64,000 nucleotides of DNA from Algicella marina (GTDB taxonomy: Bacteria > Pseudomonadota > Alphaproteobacteria > Rhodobacterales > Rhodobacteraceae), in NCBI RefSeq assembly GCF_009931615.1, contig NZ_CP046620.1, positions 2,960,501-3,024,500 of the forward strand, written 5' to 3'. This document shows, in pieces, positions 17,732-26,112 of this stretch (its first letter is position 1; each line of letters begins with the position of its first letter). The notes beneath the pieces are model-generated. The model searched no databases. It saw nothing but the letters and a program-made list of their open reading frames with translations, and was not told the origin of the DNA. The position numbers and the translations under genes are program-made.

Positions 17732-18169
17732 ATGTCATCAAAGATTGTCGTCGGGATAGATGGCGATGGGTCGGGCGAGCGCGCGGTCGCTTACGCCACG
17801 AAACTCGCTAAATTGATCGGGTCATGCGAAGTGATCCTCGTCTACGTCATCGAATGGTCACCCTACAAGTTTCAGACTGCCGAGGAAAACGCCCTGCGGC
17901 ACAAGCGCCGCGAGGAAGAGATTGAGCTCGCCACCACGCGGGTCGTCGCGCCGGCGGTCAAGTCCGTGGAAGCCGAGGGGCTGACAGTGCGCGGCATCGT
18001 CCGCCACGGTGACGTCGCCTCCCTCATCGACAAGGTCGCTCAGGACGAGCGCGCGGACCAGATCGTGGTCGGCCGATCGTCCGAAGGTGGCTTCGCTCAG
18101 CGCCTATTCGGCACGGCCACCGCCAGCCTCGTTATGCACGCCAGCGTGCCCGTAACAGTCGTCGGATGA
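17732..18169 (+). CDS. Universal stress protein (UspA family)
   Basis: 145 residues. It starts [20 protein letters not shown] and ends [38 protein letters not shown], which contains the G-x2-G-x9-G-[ST] ATP-binding pattern of UspA/UspFG. AAGGAG precedes ATG 17732, and the preceding 130 bp are AT-rich and promoter-like. Its stop is 11 bp before the start of the symporter gene, so the two are likely co-transcribed; a regulatory partnership of Usp proteins with transporters is common. Confidence 0.9.
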   Translation: MSSKIVVGIDGDGSGERAVAYATKLAKLIGSCEVILVYVIEWSPYKFQTAEENALRHKRREEEIELATTRVVAPAVKSVEAEGLTVRGIVRHGDVASLIDKVAQDERADQIVVGRSSEGGFAQRLFGTATASLVMHASVPVTVVG

Positions 18170-18180
18170 AGGGACAGTCC

Positions 18181-19719
18181 ATGAAAAATCTCGCACTCGC
18201 CCTTTCCGGGCTAACCCTCGCCGCCCCGGCGGCCATCGCACAGGAAGCGCAAGGCATCGACGAAAAGGTCAACGCCGCCTTCGCCGCCGCAACCGGCCCC
18301 TTCGTTTCCTTCATTTTCGCTCCTCTGCCCGGCACGGCCTTTCCGTGGATCGTGCTCTGGCTGGTCGTTGCCGCTACCGTGTTCTCGATCTATTTCGCGT
18401 TCATTCAGTTTCGCGGCTTCATGCATTCAATCTCGCTTGTAAAAGGCGACTACTCCGATCCGAATGACGCGGGCGAGGTGTCCCACTTCCAGGCCCTTGC
18501 CACTGCACTTTCCGGTACAGTCGGCCTCGGCAACATCGCCGGGGTCGCGGTCGCCGTCGGCATTGGCGGGCCGGGGGCCACATTCTGGATGATCCTTGCC
18601 GGTCTGCTCGGCATGGCCTCCAAATTCACCGAGTGTACTCTGGGCGTGAAGTACCGCAACGAATACGCCGACGGCTCCGTTTCCGGCGGCCCGATGTATT
18701 ACATTTCGAAGGGCTTCAAGGAGAAGGGCCTCCCGGGGGGCGGAATTCTCGCGATCCTGTTCTCGATCTTCTGCATCCTTGGCGCTCTTGGCGGCGGCAA
18801 CATGTTCCAGGCCAACCAGGCTCACGCCCAGATCTCCGGGATCGTAGGCGCCTATCCGGGTTGGATCACCGGTCTCGTCTTCGCGATCGTGGTCTTTCTC
18901 GTCATCGTTGGCGGTATCAAGTCGATCGCGCAGGTAACTGAGAAGGTCGTGCCCTTCATGGGCGTTCTCTACGTCGTTGCAGCACTGATCGTTATCCTGT
19001 TCAACATCGACAAGATCGGCTGGGCCTTCGGCCAGATCTTCGCGGGTGCCTTCACTGGCCTTGGCGTCGCTGGTGGTCTCGTCGGTGCCCTGATCCAGGG
19101 CTTCAAGCGTGCGGCCTTCTCCAACGAGGCAGGCGTCGGCTCCGCCGCTATCGCTCACTCGGCGGTGCGCACCAACGAACCGGTAACGGAAGGATATGTT
19201 TCGCTGCTGGAACCCTTCATCGACACCGTCGTGATCTGCACGATGACGGCCCTTGTGATCACCATTTCCGGCCAGTTGATGATCGACCCCGAAACCGGCA
19301 ACTACCTGGTCGCCGATGGCGTTATCCAGACGGTCGGCGGCACGTCCGGCGTCGCTCTCACCTCGGCGGCATTCGGAACGGCCTTCTCGTGGTTCCCCTA
19401 CGTATTGGCCGTCGCTGTAATCCTCTTCGCCTTCTCCACCATGATCTCCTGGTCCTACTATGGCCTGAAGGCGTGGACGTACCTGTTTGGCGAAGGCAAG
19501 GCGACGGAACTCGCGTTCAAGATCATCTTCTGCATCTTTGTCGTGATCGGAGCAGCCGCAAACCTCGGACCGGTAATCGACTTCTCTGATGCAGCGATCT
19601 TCGCCATGGCAGTCGTCAACATCACCGGCCTCTACTTCCTGATGTCCGTGGTGAAGGAGGAACTTGTCTCCTACCGCAGCCGTATCGACTCCGGTGAGAT
19701 CAAGAAGTTCAAGCACTGA
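18181..19719 (+). CDS. Alanine/glycine:cation symporter (AGCS family)
   Basis: 512 residues. A signal-like N-terminus ([21 protein letters not shown]) is followed by about eleven helices and the AGCS signatures [20 protein letters not shown] and [16 protein letters not shown], the second being the diagnostic motif. Imports alanine or glycine with sodium or protons. A frame opens at 18166 overlapping the Usp stop, but AAGGGACAGTCC places the ribosome at ATG 18181. A strong terminator follows at 19768-19800. Confidence 0.94.
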   Translation: MKNLALALSGLTLAAPAAIAQEAQGIDEKVNAAFAAATGPFVSFIFAPLPGTAFPWIVLWLVVAATVFSIYFAFIQFRGFMHSISLVKGDYSDPNDAGEVSHFQALATALSGTVGLGNIAGVAVAVGIGGPGATFWMILAGLLGMASKFTECTLGVKYRNEYADGSVSGGPMYYISKGFKEKGLPGGGILAILFSIFCILGALGGGNMFQANQAHAQISGIVGAYPGWITGLVFAIVVFLVIVGGIKSIAQVTEKVVPFMGVLYVVAALIVILFNIDKIGWAFGQIFAGAFTGLGVAGGLVGALIQGFKRAAFSNEAGVGSAAIAHSAVRTNEPVTEGYVSLLEPFIDTVVICTMTALVITISGQLMIDPETGNYLVADGVIQTVGGTSGVALTSAAFGTAFSWFPYVLAVAVILFAFSTMISWSYYGLKAWTYLFGEGKATELAFKIIFCIFVVIGAAANLGPVIDFSDAAIFAMAVVNITGLYFLMSVVKEELVSYRSRIDSGEIKKFKH

Positions 19720-19767
19720 AAGCATCGCCCGGCGCAGCCAACCTGTGCCGGGCCGCATGAAACCTTG

Positions 19768-19800
19768 GGCGCGCCTCAGTCGAGGCGCGCCTGTTTCTTT
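19768..19800 (+). terminator. Rho-independent terminator after the AGCS gene
   Basis: A perfect 10-bp stem GGCGCGCCTC / GAGGCGCGCC with an AGTC loop (19768-19791), followed by TGTTTCTTT. A smaller CCCGGC/GCCGGG hairpin sits just upstream. Confidence 0.85.
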
Positions 19801-19898
19801 CGCTTGATTGGCGCAATTCCCGCTTTTCCCCGACCCTCCACCATGGCAACCTGTCCGCCCAAAGCCTGCCTGCGGAGACACCACGGGATGCAAGCCCC

Positions 19899-21140
19899 AT
19901 GAGCGAGTTCGTCATTGTCGGCGCAGGCATCGTCGGCGTGTCCACCGCAATCTGGCTGCAACGTGCGGGCCATTCCGTCACGCTGGTGGATCGTATCGGT
20001 CCTGCCGGCGGCACCAGCCATGGCAACGGCGGGGTGCTGGCCTCCTGCGCCATCGTTCCGGTCACCGGCCCCGGTCTCATCGCCAAGGCCCCGTCCATGC
20101 TGCTGGATCGCAGGCAACCGCTCTATCTCAAATGGCCCTACCTGCCTTTCCTCCTGCCATGGCTCGCGAAATATCTCGCCCACGCCAACGAGGCGGACAC
20201 CCGTCGCATCGCCGCCGCCCTCGCTCCGATCATCGGCGAAAGCCTCGCCGATCACCAGGCGCTCGCCGCAGGCACCGGCGCGGAACGCTGGCTCGTGCCC
20301 GGTGATTACCTCTACGTTTACGGCTCCCGCAGCCAGTTTGAAGCCGACGCCCTCACGTGGGAAATCCGCCGCGCACATGGCTTCACGTGGGAGGAACTCG
20401 AAGGCCCGGCCTTCTCCGCCTACGATCCGGCCTTCGCACCCGAAAAGGGCTTCGCCGTCCGCATGTCCGATCACGGTCGCATCACCGACCCTGGCGCTTA
20501 TGTGCAGGCACTCGCCGCCCACGTGAAACGGCAGGGCGGCCGCATCCTGAAGGGCGATGTCACCGATTTTGTCCGCGAAAATGGCCGCGTCACCGGCGTC
20601 CACATCTCCGGTACGACGCTGCCCGCCGACAAGGTGGTCATCACGACGGGGGCGTGGTCGAAACCCCTCGCCGCCAGGCTCGGGCTTTCCATCCCCCTCG
20701 AGTCGGAACGCGGTTACCACCTCGAACTTTGGGAACCCAGCGTGATGCCAAGGGCACCCGTGATGATCGCCAGCGGCAAGTTCGTTGCCACTCCCATGGA
20801 GGGGCGCCTGCGACTCGCCGGCATCCTCGAATTCGGCGGCCTGCACGCACGCCCCTCCCGCGCACCGTTCAAACTGCTGAAAAATCACGCAAGAGCCGCC
20901 TTTCCCGGCCTCACATGGCAACGCGAGGTCGAGTGGATGGGGCACCGCCCCGCCCTGCCCGACAGCATTCCCATCATCGGTGAGGCCCCCGCCGCACCCG
21001 GTGTTTTTCTTGGTCTCGGCCACCATCACGTCGGCCTCACCGGCGGTCCGCGCACCGGTCAACTGCTGGCGGGTCTCGCCACCGATACCAAACCAAACAT
21101 TGACCTTTCCCCCTATTCTCCCTCACGTTTCGTCAAATGA
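19899..21140 (+). CDS. FAD-dependent D-amino acid dehydrogenase/oxidase-like protein (DadA family)
   Basis: 413 residues. The N-terminal dinucleotide motif VGAGIVGVSTAIWLQRAG, followed by TSHGNGGVLASCAIVP, and a C-terminal GLGHHHVGLTGGPRTG segment place it in the DAO superfamily near DadA. Such enzymes oxidise D- or N-substituted amino acids and pass electrons to the quinone pool. The TRAP receptor gene starts 50 bp downstream, so the imported ligand is probably the substrate. Which amino acid cannot be read from sequence. Confidence 0.86.
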   Translation: MSEFVIVGAGIVGVSTAIWLQRAGHSVTLVDRIGPAGGTSHGNGGVLASCAIVPVTGPGLIAKAPSMLLDRRQPLYLKWPYLPFLLPWLAKYLAHANEADTRRIAAALAPIIGESLADHQALAAGTGAERWLVPGDYLYVYGSRSQFEADALTWEIRRAHGFTWEELEGPAFSAYDPAFAPEKGFAVRMSDHGRITDPGAYVQALAAHVKRQGGRILKGDVTDFVRENGRVTGVHISGTTLPADKVVITTGAWSKPLAARLGLSIPLESERGYHLELWEPSVMPRAPVMIASGKFVATPMEGRLRLAGILEFGGLHARPSRAPFKLLKNHARAAFPGLTWQREVEWMGHRPALPDSIPIIGEAPAAPGVFLGLGHHHVGLTGGPRTGQLLAGLATDTKPNIDLSPYSPSRFVK

Positions 21141-21190
21141 ATGCTGAAGCCCCGGCCACAGCGGGCGCAGCCACCAACAAGGAGACAGTC

Positions 21191-22162
21191 ATGATTACGC
21201 GTACAATTGCCCTCGCGGCCACGATCGGCGGGTTCGCCACCGCGCCCGCCCTTGCCGAGAAGTGGGACATGCCGCTTGCCTACGCGGCCTCGAATTACCA
21301 TTCCGCCGTCGCCGCCGAATTCGGCGAATGCGTCACCACCGGCACCGGTGGCGAGGTCGAGATCGTCACCCATCCCTCCGGTGCGCTGTTCGGCGGCGCC
21401 GACATCAAGCGCGCTGTCCAGACGGGCCAGGCCCCGATCGGCGAACGCCTGCTCTCCGGTCATCAGAACGAGAACGCGATCTTCGGCTTCGACAGCATTC
21501 CCTTCCTCGCCACCTCGTTCGACGATGCCGCCAAACTGTGGGAAGCCGCCCGGCCGACGCTGGAAACCACGCTTGCGGAGCAGAACCTCACGCTGCTCTA
21601 CTCCGTCCCGTGGCCGCCGCAGGGTCTGTATTTCAAGAAAGAGGTCAACTCTGTGGCGGACATGGAAGGCGTCAAGTTCCGCTCCTACAACGCCGCCACC
21701 GCCCGCATCGCCGAACTCACGGGCATGCTGCCGGTGACGATCGAGGCCGCAGAGATCAGCCAGGCCTTCGCAACCGGCGTCGCCGAGAGCATGATTTCCT
21801 CCGGCGCGACGGGGTACGACCGCAAGGTCTGGGAGAGCCTGACGCATTTCTACACCGTCGATGCGTGGCTTCCCCGCAACTACGTTTTCGTCAACTCCGA
21901 CGTCTGGGAGGGCACGACTGAAGCCAGCCGGAACGTCATCACCGCCTGCGCCGAACTGGCTGAATATGCGGGCACATGGCGGGCGAAGGAGTATACCGGC
22001 TTCACCGTCGAGGGGCTGAAGGAAGGCGGGATGACAGTCGCTCCGGCCGGCGAAACGCTGGTAGGTGAACTGCAGGAGATCGGAGAGACGATGACATCCG
22101 ACTGGCTGGTGGAAGCTGGCGAGGAAGGACAGGCCATCGTCGACGCCTTCAAGGCCGAGTAA
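21191..22162 (+). CDS. dctP: TRAP transporter periplasmic receptor DctP
   Basis: 323 residues. A signal peptide (MITRTIALAATIGGFATAPALA) is followed by a DctP fold, including VKFRSYNAATARIAELTGMLPVTIEAAEISQAFATGVAESMISSG, the conserved region with the carboxylate-binding arginine. Imports a carboxylate-containing ligand. AAGGAG lies 7 bp before ATG 21191. Immediately upstream is the DadA-like gene, and a 12-bp hairpin sits between it and dctQ, favouring more receptor than permease. Confidence 0.92.
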   Translation: MITRTIALAATIGGFATAPALAEKWDMPLAYAASNYHSAVAAEFGECVTTGTGGEVEIVTHPSGALFGGADIKRAVQTGQAPIGERLLSGHQNENAIFGFDSIPFLATSFDDAAKLWEAARPTLETTLAEQNLTLLYSVPWPPQGLYFKKEVNSVADMEGVKFRSYNAATARIAELTGMLPVTIEAAEISQAFATGVAESMISSGATGYDRKVWESLTHFYTVDAWLPRNYVFVNSDVWEGTTEASRNVITACAELAEYAGTWRAKEYTGFTVEGLKEGGMTVAPAGETLVGELQEIGETMTSDWLVEAGEEGQAIVDAFKAE

Positions 22163-22169
22163 CCCACGT

Positions 22170-22202
22170 GCAGGCAGGGCCGCGAACCTGGGCCCTGCCT
22201 GC
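22170..22202 (+). terminator. Intra-operon attenuating hairpin between dctP and dctQ
   Basis: GCAGGCAGGGCC and GGCCCTGCCTGC pair perfectly over 12 bp around a 9-nt loop, followed by CTCTTTCAC. It is too weak in T for a full terminator and probably reduces read-through and protects the dctP mRNA 3' end. Confidence 0.7.
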
Positions 22203-22287
22203 CTCTTTCACTTCCCTCCGAGGCTTTGCCCTCCAGTCCGCGCAATCCGGCAATGCCCAACCAGTCCCACAGCGGGGTCCGCTACCG

Positions 22288-22803
22288 ATGAAGAACATCC
22301 GCCGCGCGCTCGAAGGTCTCTACACGCTCTCCGCCGTCCTCGCCGCTCTCTGCCTGATCGCCATCCTCGCGCTGATCCTGATCCAGATGCTGGCCCGCTG
22401 GACGGGCGAGGTGTTCCCGGGTGCGCCCGAATACGCCGGCTACGCGATGGCCGCAGCCTCCTTCCTTGCCTTCGCCAGCGCGTTGAACAAGGGTGCGCAT
22501 ATCCGCGTCTCCATCGCCCTCAATGCCGCGCCATCGGCCCTGCGCCGCTGGCTGGAAGTCTGGTGCTTCGCCGTCGGCAGCGCCATCGCCTGGTATTTTG
22601 TCTGGTATGCGCATCGCTTCGTCTACTGGTCATGGAAGTTCAACGATGTCTCGCAGGGACAAGACAAGACTCCCCTCTGGATCCCGCAATCGTTGATGCT
22701 GATTGGCGCCACCATCTTTGCCATCGCCCTGACTGACCACCTGATCTCGCTGATCGTTAAAGGCGAACACCGCATCACCCGCGATCCGGAGCATCCCGAG
22801 TGA
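22288..22803 (+). CDS. dctQ: TRAP transporter small permease DctQ
   Basis: 171 residues with four membrane helices, including LCLIAILALILIQMLARW at about 21-38, and the DctQ-type EYAGYAMAAASFLAFASALNKGAHIRV segment. The ATG at 22288 is chosen because an upstream frame from 22168 runs through the dctP-dctQ hairpin. It partners DctM at 22994. Confidence 0.9.
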   Translation: MKNIRRALEGLYTLSAVLAALCLIAILALILIQMLARWTGEVFPGAPEYAGYAMAAASFLAFASALNKGAHIRVSIALNAAPSALRRWLEVWCFAVGSAIAWYFVWYAHRFVYWSWKFNDVSQGQDKTPLWIPQSLMLIGATIFAIALTDHLISLIVKGEHRITRDPEHPE

Positions 22804-22820
22804 CCGCACCGAACCCCGTC

Positions 22821-22930
22821 ATCCTTGCCGAAATACTCCCGGCGGGCGCTCCATACGCCAGCCCCCACCGCGCCGCCCGTATCTCCTACATGACACCCAT
22901 CATTTTTCCCCAAATATCCCCGCCGGAGGC
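22821..22930. repeat. Two copies of a degenerate intergenic repeat in the dctQ-dctM gap
   Basis: The 190-bp gap has two related elements: a copy at 22821-22848 with AAATACTCCCGGCGGG and a copy at 22901-22930 with AAATATCCCCGCCGGAGG, 80 bp apart. A similar fragment (CTCAAATATCC) appears at about 45668. From memory, motifs of this kind recur between genes of Rhodobacteraceae; that cannot be counted here. The remainder of the gap shows nothing recognisable. Confidence 0.4.
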
Positions 22931-22993
22931 ATCCAGCACGGCCACAGGCACACACACCCGAAATCAGCCGCCTCGCCCCGACCTGAGCACACC

Positions 22994-24307
22994 ATGAACG
23001 ACATCTCGATCATCATCCTCTTCCTCTTCGTGCTTTTCCTCCTGCTGGGCTCAGGCGTGTGGGTAGGTCTCGCCCTGATGGGTGTCGCCTGGGTGGGAAT
23101 GGAGCTTTTCACCACGCGCCCGGTCGGTGATGTGATGCTCACCACGATCTGGTCGGCCTCATCGTCATGGACGCTGACGGCTCTTCCACTCTTCATCTGG
23201 ATGGGCGAGATCCTCTACCGCACCCGCCTCTCCGAAGACATGTTTCGCGGCCTCAGTCCGTGGATGGCCCGTCTTCCCGGCGGTCTTGTCCATACCAATA
23301 TCGTCGGCTGTACCGTTTTCGCCGCGGTCTCCGGCTCATCCGCTGCCACCCTGACTACGGTCGGCAAGATGTCGATCCCGGAACTGCGCAAACGCGACTA
23401 TCCCGAGCGTATGGTCATCGGCACGCTCGCCGGCGCCGCCACTCTGGGCCTGATGATCCCGCCGTCGCTAACACTGATCGTCTACGGCGTCACCATCAAC
23501 GAAAGCATCACGAAGCTGTTCTTCGCCGGCGTCCTGCCCGGCATCGTGCTGGCGGTAATGTTCATGGCCTATGTCGCGATCACGGCACGTCTCTCGAAAT
23601 CCTGGCATCCGACACCCGAACCGGCCATGACCTTCGCCGAAAAGCTGGCCAACTCGCGCTTTCTCATCCCGGTAATCTGCCTGATCCTGCTGGTCATCGG
23701 TTCGATGTATCTCGGTTTCGCTACCGCCACCGAGGCAGCGGCCTTCGGCGTCGTCGGCGCTCTCGCCCTCGCCGCGGGTCAGCGCTCGCTGTCCTGGGCC
23801 ACATTCAGCGCCAGCCTGATGGGTGCCACCCGTACCTCGGCGATGATCGCCCTCATCCTTGCCGGCGCCGCCTTCCTGTCGCTCGCCATGGGATTTACCG
23901 GCCTGCCCCGCGGCCTTGCCGACCTGATCGCCACATGGGATCTCTCCCGCTTCGAACTGCTGATGGTCCTGCTCATCTTCTATATCGTTCTCGGCTGTTT
24001 TCTTGACGGAATCTCTTCCGTGGTCCTGACGATGGCGGTGGTCGAACCGATGATCCGACAGGCGGGCATCGATCTGATCTGGTTCGGTATCTTCATCGTC
24101 GTGGTTGTGGAAATGGCCCAGATCACGCCTCCCATCGGCTTCAACCTTTTCGTTCTGCAGGGCATGACCGATCACGAGATGGGTTTCATCGCCCGCGCCG
24201 CAATCCCGATGTTCCTGATCATGGTGCTGATGGTATTCGTACTGATCATCTTTCCGGAACTGGCGACCTGGCTGCCCGACAATCTCCGGCAGACACCGGG
24301 GCGTTAG
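22994..24307 (+). CDS. dctM: TRAP transporter large permease DctM
   Basis: 437 residues, about twelve membrane helices. It carries the DctM signatures GSSAATLTTVGKMSIPELRKRDY (early loop), MIPPSLTLIVYGV and ITPPIGFNLFVLQG. It forms the channel with DctQ. The gene is unusually far (190 bp) from dctQ for a TRAP operon; a weak ribosome site precedes the ATG. Confidence 0.94.
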   Translation: MNDISIIILFLFVLFLLLGSGVWVGLALMGVAWVGMELFTTRPVGDVMLTTIWSASSSWTLTALPLFIWMGEILYRTRLSEDMFRGLSPWMARLPGGLVHTNIVGCTVFAAVSGSSAATLTTVGKMSIPELRKRDYPERMVIGTLAGAATLGLMIPPSLTLIVYGVTINESITKLFFAGVLPGIVLAVMFMAYVAITARLSKSWHPTPEPAMTFAEKLANSRFLIPVICLILLVIGSMYLGFATATEAAAFGVVGALALAAGQRSLSWATFSASLMGATRTSAMIALILAGAAFLSLAMGFTGLPRGLADLIATWDLSRFELLMVLLIFYIVLGCFLDGISSVVLTMAVVEPMIRQAGIDLIWFGIFIVVVVEMAQITPPIGFNLFVLQGMTDHEMGFIARAAIPMFLIMVLMVFVLIIFPELATWLPDNLRQTPGR

Positions 24308-24362
24308 CAGATGCACGCGCCAGCGGCAGCCAAGTTGCCAATGGGCGGCTGCACCAAACCTG

Positions 24363-25307
24363 TCAGACCTGAAGCAGCAACAACAGTCCCGTGATCGTGA
24401 AGAACGAAAACACCGTCATCAACAGCATCGCCATCGCCGCGCTCTTCTCTTCGCCGTACTGCTGCGCCAACAGCGGATAGATCCCCATCGCCGGGGTCGC
24501 TGCAATCAGTATCGCCGCCTCCACCAGTTTACCGTCACCAACCTCCAGGCCGATGGCTCCCATCAACACGATGCCGGCCCAGACGGCCAGCGGCAGCAGC
24601 AACAGCTTGCCTGCCACGACCACCAGCACCTGGCGGTCCACCGCCCGCACCTGCAGGCCGACCAGTGTCCCGCCGATCACCAGCAACGACAGCGCCGCAC
24701 TGGAAGCCGCGATCAGATTCACGGGCTCGGCGATGACGCGCGGCAGCGGTATGCCCAGCAGGGAAACGGCAAGCCCCGCCACCAGCGCCACGGTGATCGG
24801 GTTGGTCGCCAGCCGCCTGCCTATCGTGCGCACCATCGGCCAGCCTCGCGCACTGCCGCTGCTCGCTTCCGCCAGGATCAGGATCAGCGGGATCAGCACA
24901 AGGTTCTCGACAATCATGTTCAGCGCCAGCGCCGTCGCCGCCACCGAAGGCAACGCCATCAGGACGATCGGATAGCCGATGAAGCCGCTGTTGGCGCAGG
25001 ACATGCCCATGGCATGAAACGTCGCCGCCACCCGGCTCTGACCGAACATGCGCAAGGCTGACACATAGCCGACCACCAGCACCGCCAACGATCCGATCAG
25101 GTAGCCGCCAAGATAGCCGGCATTCAGGATCTCCCCCAGCTCCCTTCCCGACACGGCCCGGAACACCAGCGCCGGCAGCGCGAACCGCACCACGTAGGTT
25201 CCAAGCGTACGGAGTTCCGCCTCGGCGAACACCTTCCACAGCACCGCCAGATAGCCTACGGCAATCAACGCGAATATCGTGCCGGAGATTGAGAGAACTT
25301 CGATCAC
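24363..25307 (-). CDS. AEC family (auxin efflux carrier-like) transporter
   Basis: 314 residues, ten helices in two five-helix halves, with the family feature ANSGFIGYPIVLMALP. Bacterial members export or take up malate, malonate and other organic acids; the substrate here is unknown. The start is a GTG (25307) twelve bases after the MarC stop, so it is co-transcribed with marC. A second AEC paralogue is at 43523. Confidence 0.85.
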   Translation of the reverse strand: MIEVLSISGTIFALIAVGYLAVLWKVFAEAELRTLGTYVVRFALPALVFRAVSGRELGEILNAGYLGGYLIGSLAVLVVGYVSALRMFGQSRVAATFHAMGMSCANSGFIGYPIVLMALPSVAATALALNMIVENLVLIPLILILAEASSGSARGWPMVRTIGRRLATNPITVALVAGLAVSLLGIPLPRVIAEPVNLIAASSAALSLLVIGGTLVGLQVRAVDRQVLVVVAGKLLLLPLAVWAGIVLMGAIGLEVGDGKLVEAAILIAATPAMGIYPLLAQQYGEEKSAAMAMLLMTVFSFFTITGLLLLLQV

Positions 25308-25319
25308 CTTGTGCCGGAC

Positions 25320-25988
25320 CTACTCGCCCAATCCCTGCGGCAGCGTGTCGGTCAGCGGCGCTTCCTCGACATTCAGCACCCCGAGCGTGTCCAGCCCGCC
25401 CAGCACCGCATCGACGGCAATCGTCGCCAGCAGAATTCCCATCACCCGGCTGATCACGCTCGCCCCCGTGCTTCCGATCAGCCGGTGCACCGCACTGGCG
25501 GCCAGAAGCAGCAACAACGTCAACGCCAGCACCAGCAGCAGCATTCCGGCGGTAATGGCCTGTTCGGTCAGCGAATGCCTGTGGTTGTCGGTCAGCACCA
25601 CGATCGCCAGCATCGCTCCGGGTGAGGCGATGGAGGGAATGGCCAGCGGAAAGACGGCCCCCGCCAGATGGTCCCGTCCGGCCTTCTCGATTTCCTGGTC
25701 CGGTTTCGAATCCCCGAAAATCATCGTCAGCGCGAACAGGAACAGCACGATTCCCCCGGCGATCTGGAACGATCCGAACCGCAGCCCCAGCGTCTCCAGC
25801 ACCAATTGCCCGGCCACCAGAAAAGCAATTAGCACCAGCGCGGCGATGCCGACGGCCCGAATGGCAAATCGCCGATGCAACGGCCGCGGCACCCGGCTGA
25901 CAGCGAACAGAAACACCGGGATCGAGCCCACGGGGTCAATCACCACGACGAGTGTCACGAACTCGCGTATCAGGCTGGTCCAGTCCAT
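25320..25988 (-). CDS. MarC family integral membrane protein
   Basis: 222 residues, six helices. The opening DPVGSIPVFL and the mid segment FPLAIPSIASPGAMLAIVVLT are characteristic of MarC/UPF0056. The family is historically linked to multiple antibiotic resistance, but that role is not supported for MarC itself; function unknown. GGAGCCCAG precedes the ATG. First gene of a two-gene operon with the AEC permease. Confidence 0.9.
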   Translation of the reverse strand: MDWTSLIREFVTLVVVIDPVGSIPVFLFAVSRVPRPLHRRFAIRAVGIAALVLIAFLVAGQLVLETLGLRFGSFQIAGGIVLFLFALTMIFGDSKPDQEIEKAGRDHLAGAVFPLAIPSIASPGAMLAIVVLTDNHRHSLTEQAITAGMLLLVLALTLLLLLAASAVHRLIGSTGASVISRVMGILLATIAVDAVLGGLDTLGVLNVEEAPLTDTLPQGLGE

Positions 25989-26112
25989 CTGGGCTCCATA
26001 CTCGCAGGCTCTGGGCCGCGCGAAGCGCAGGGCCCATTACCTTTTATCAGGAAGGAAGGTCAGCGCTTCACTCGCATGATGTCGCAGGCGGAGCAAGACC
26101 GGGCACGGGTCT

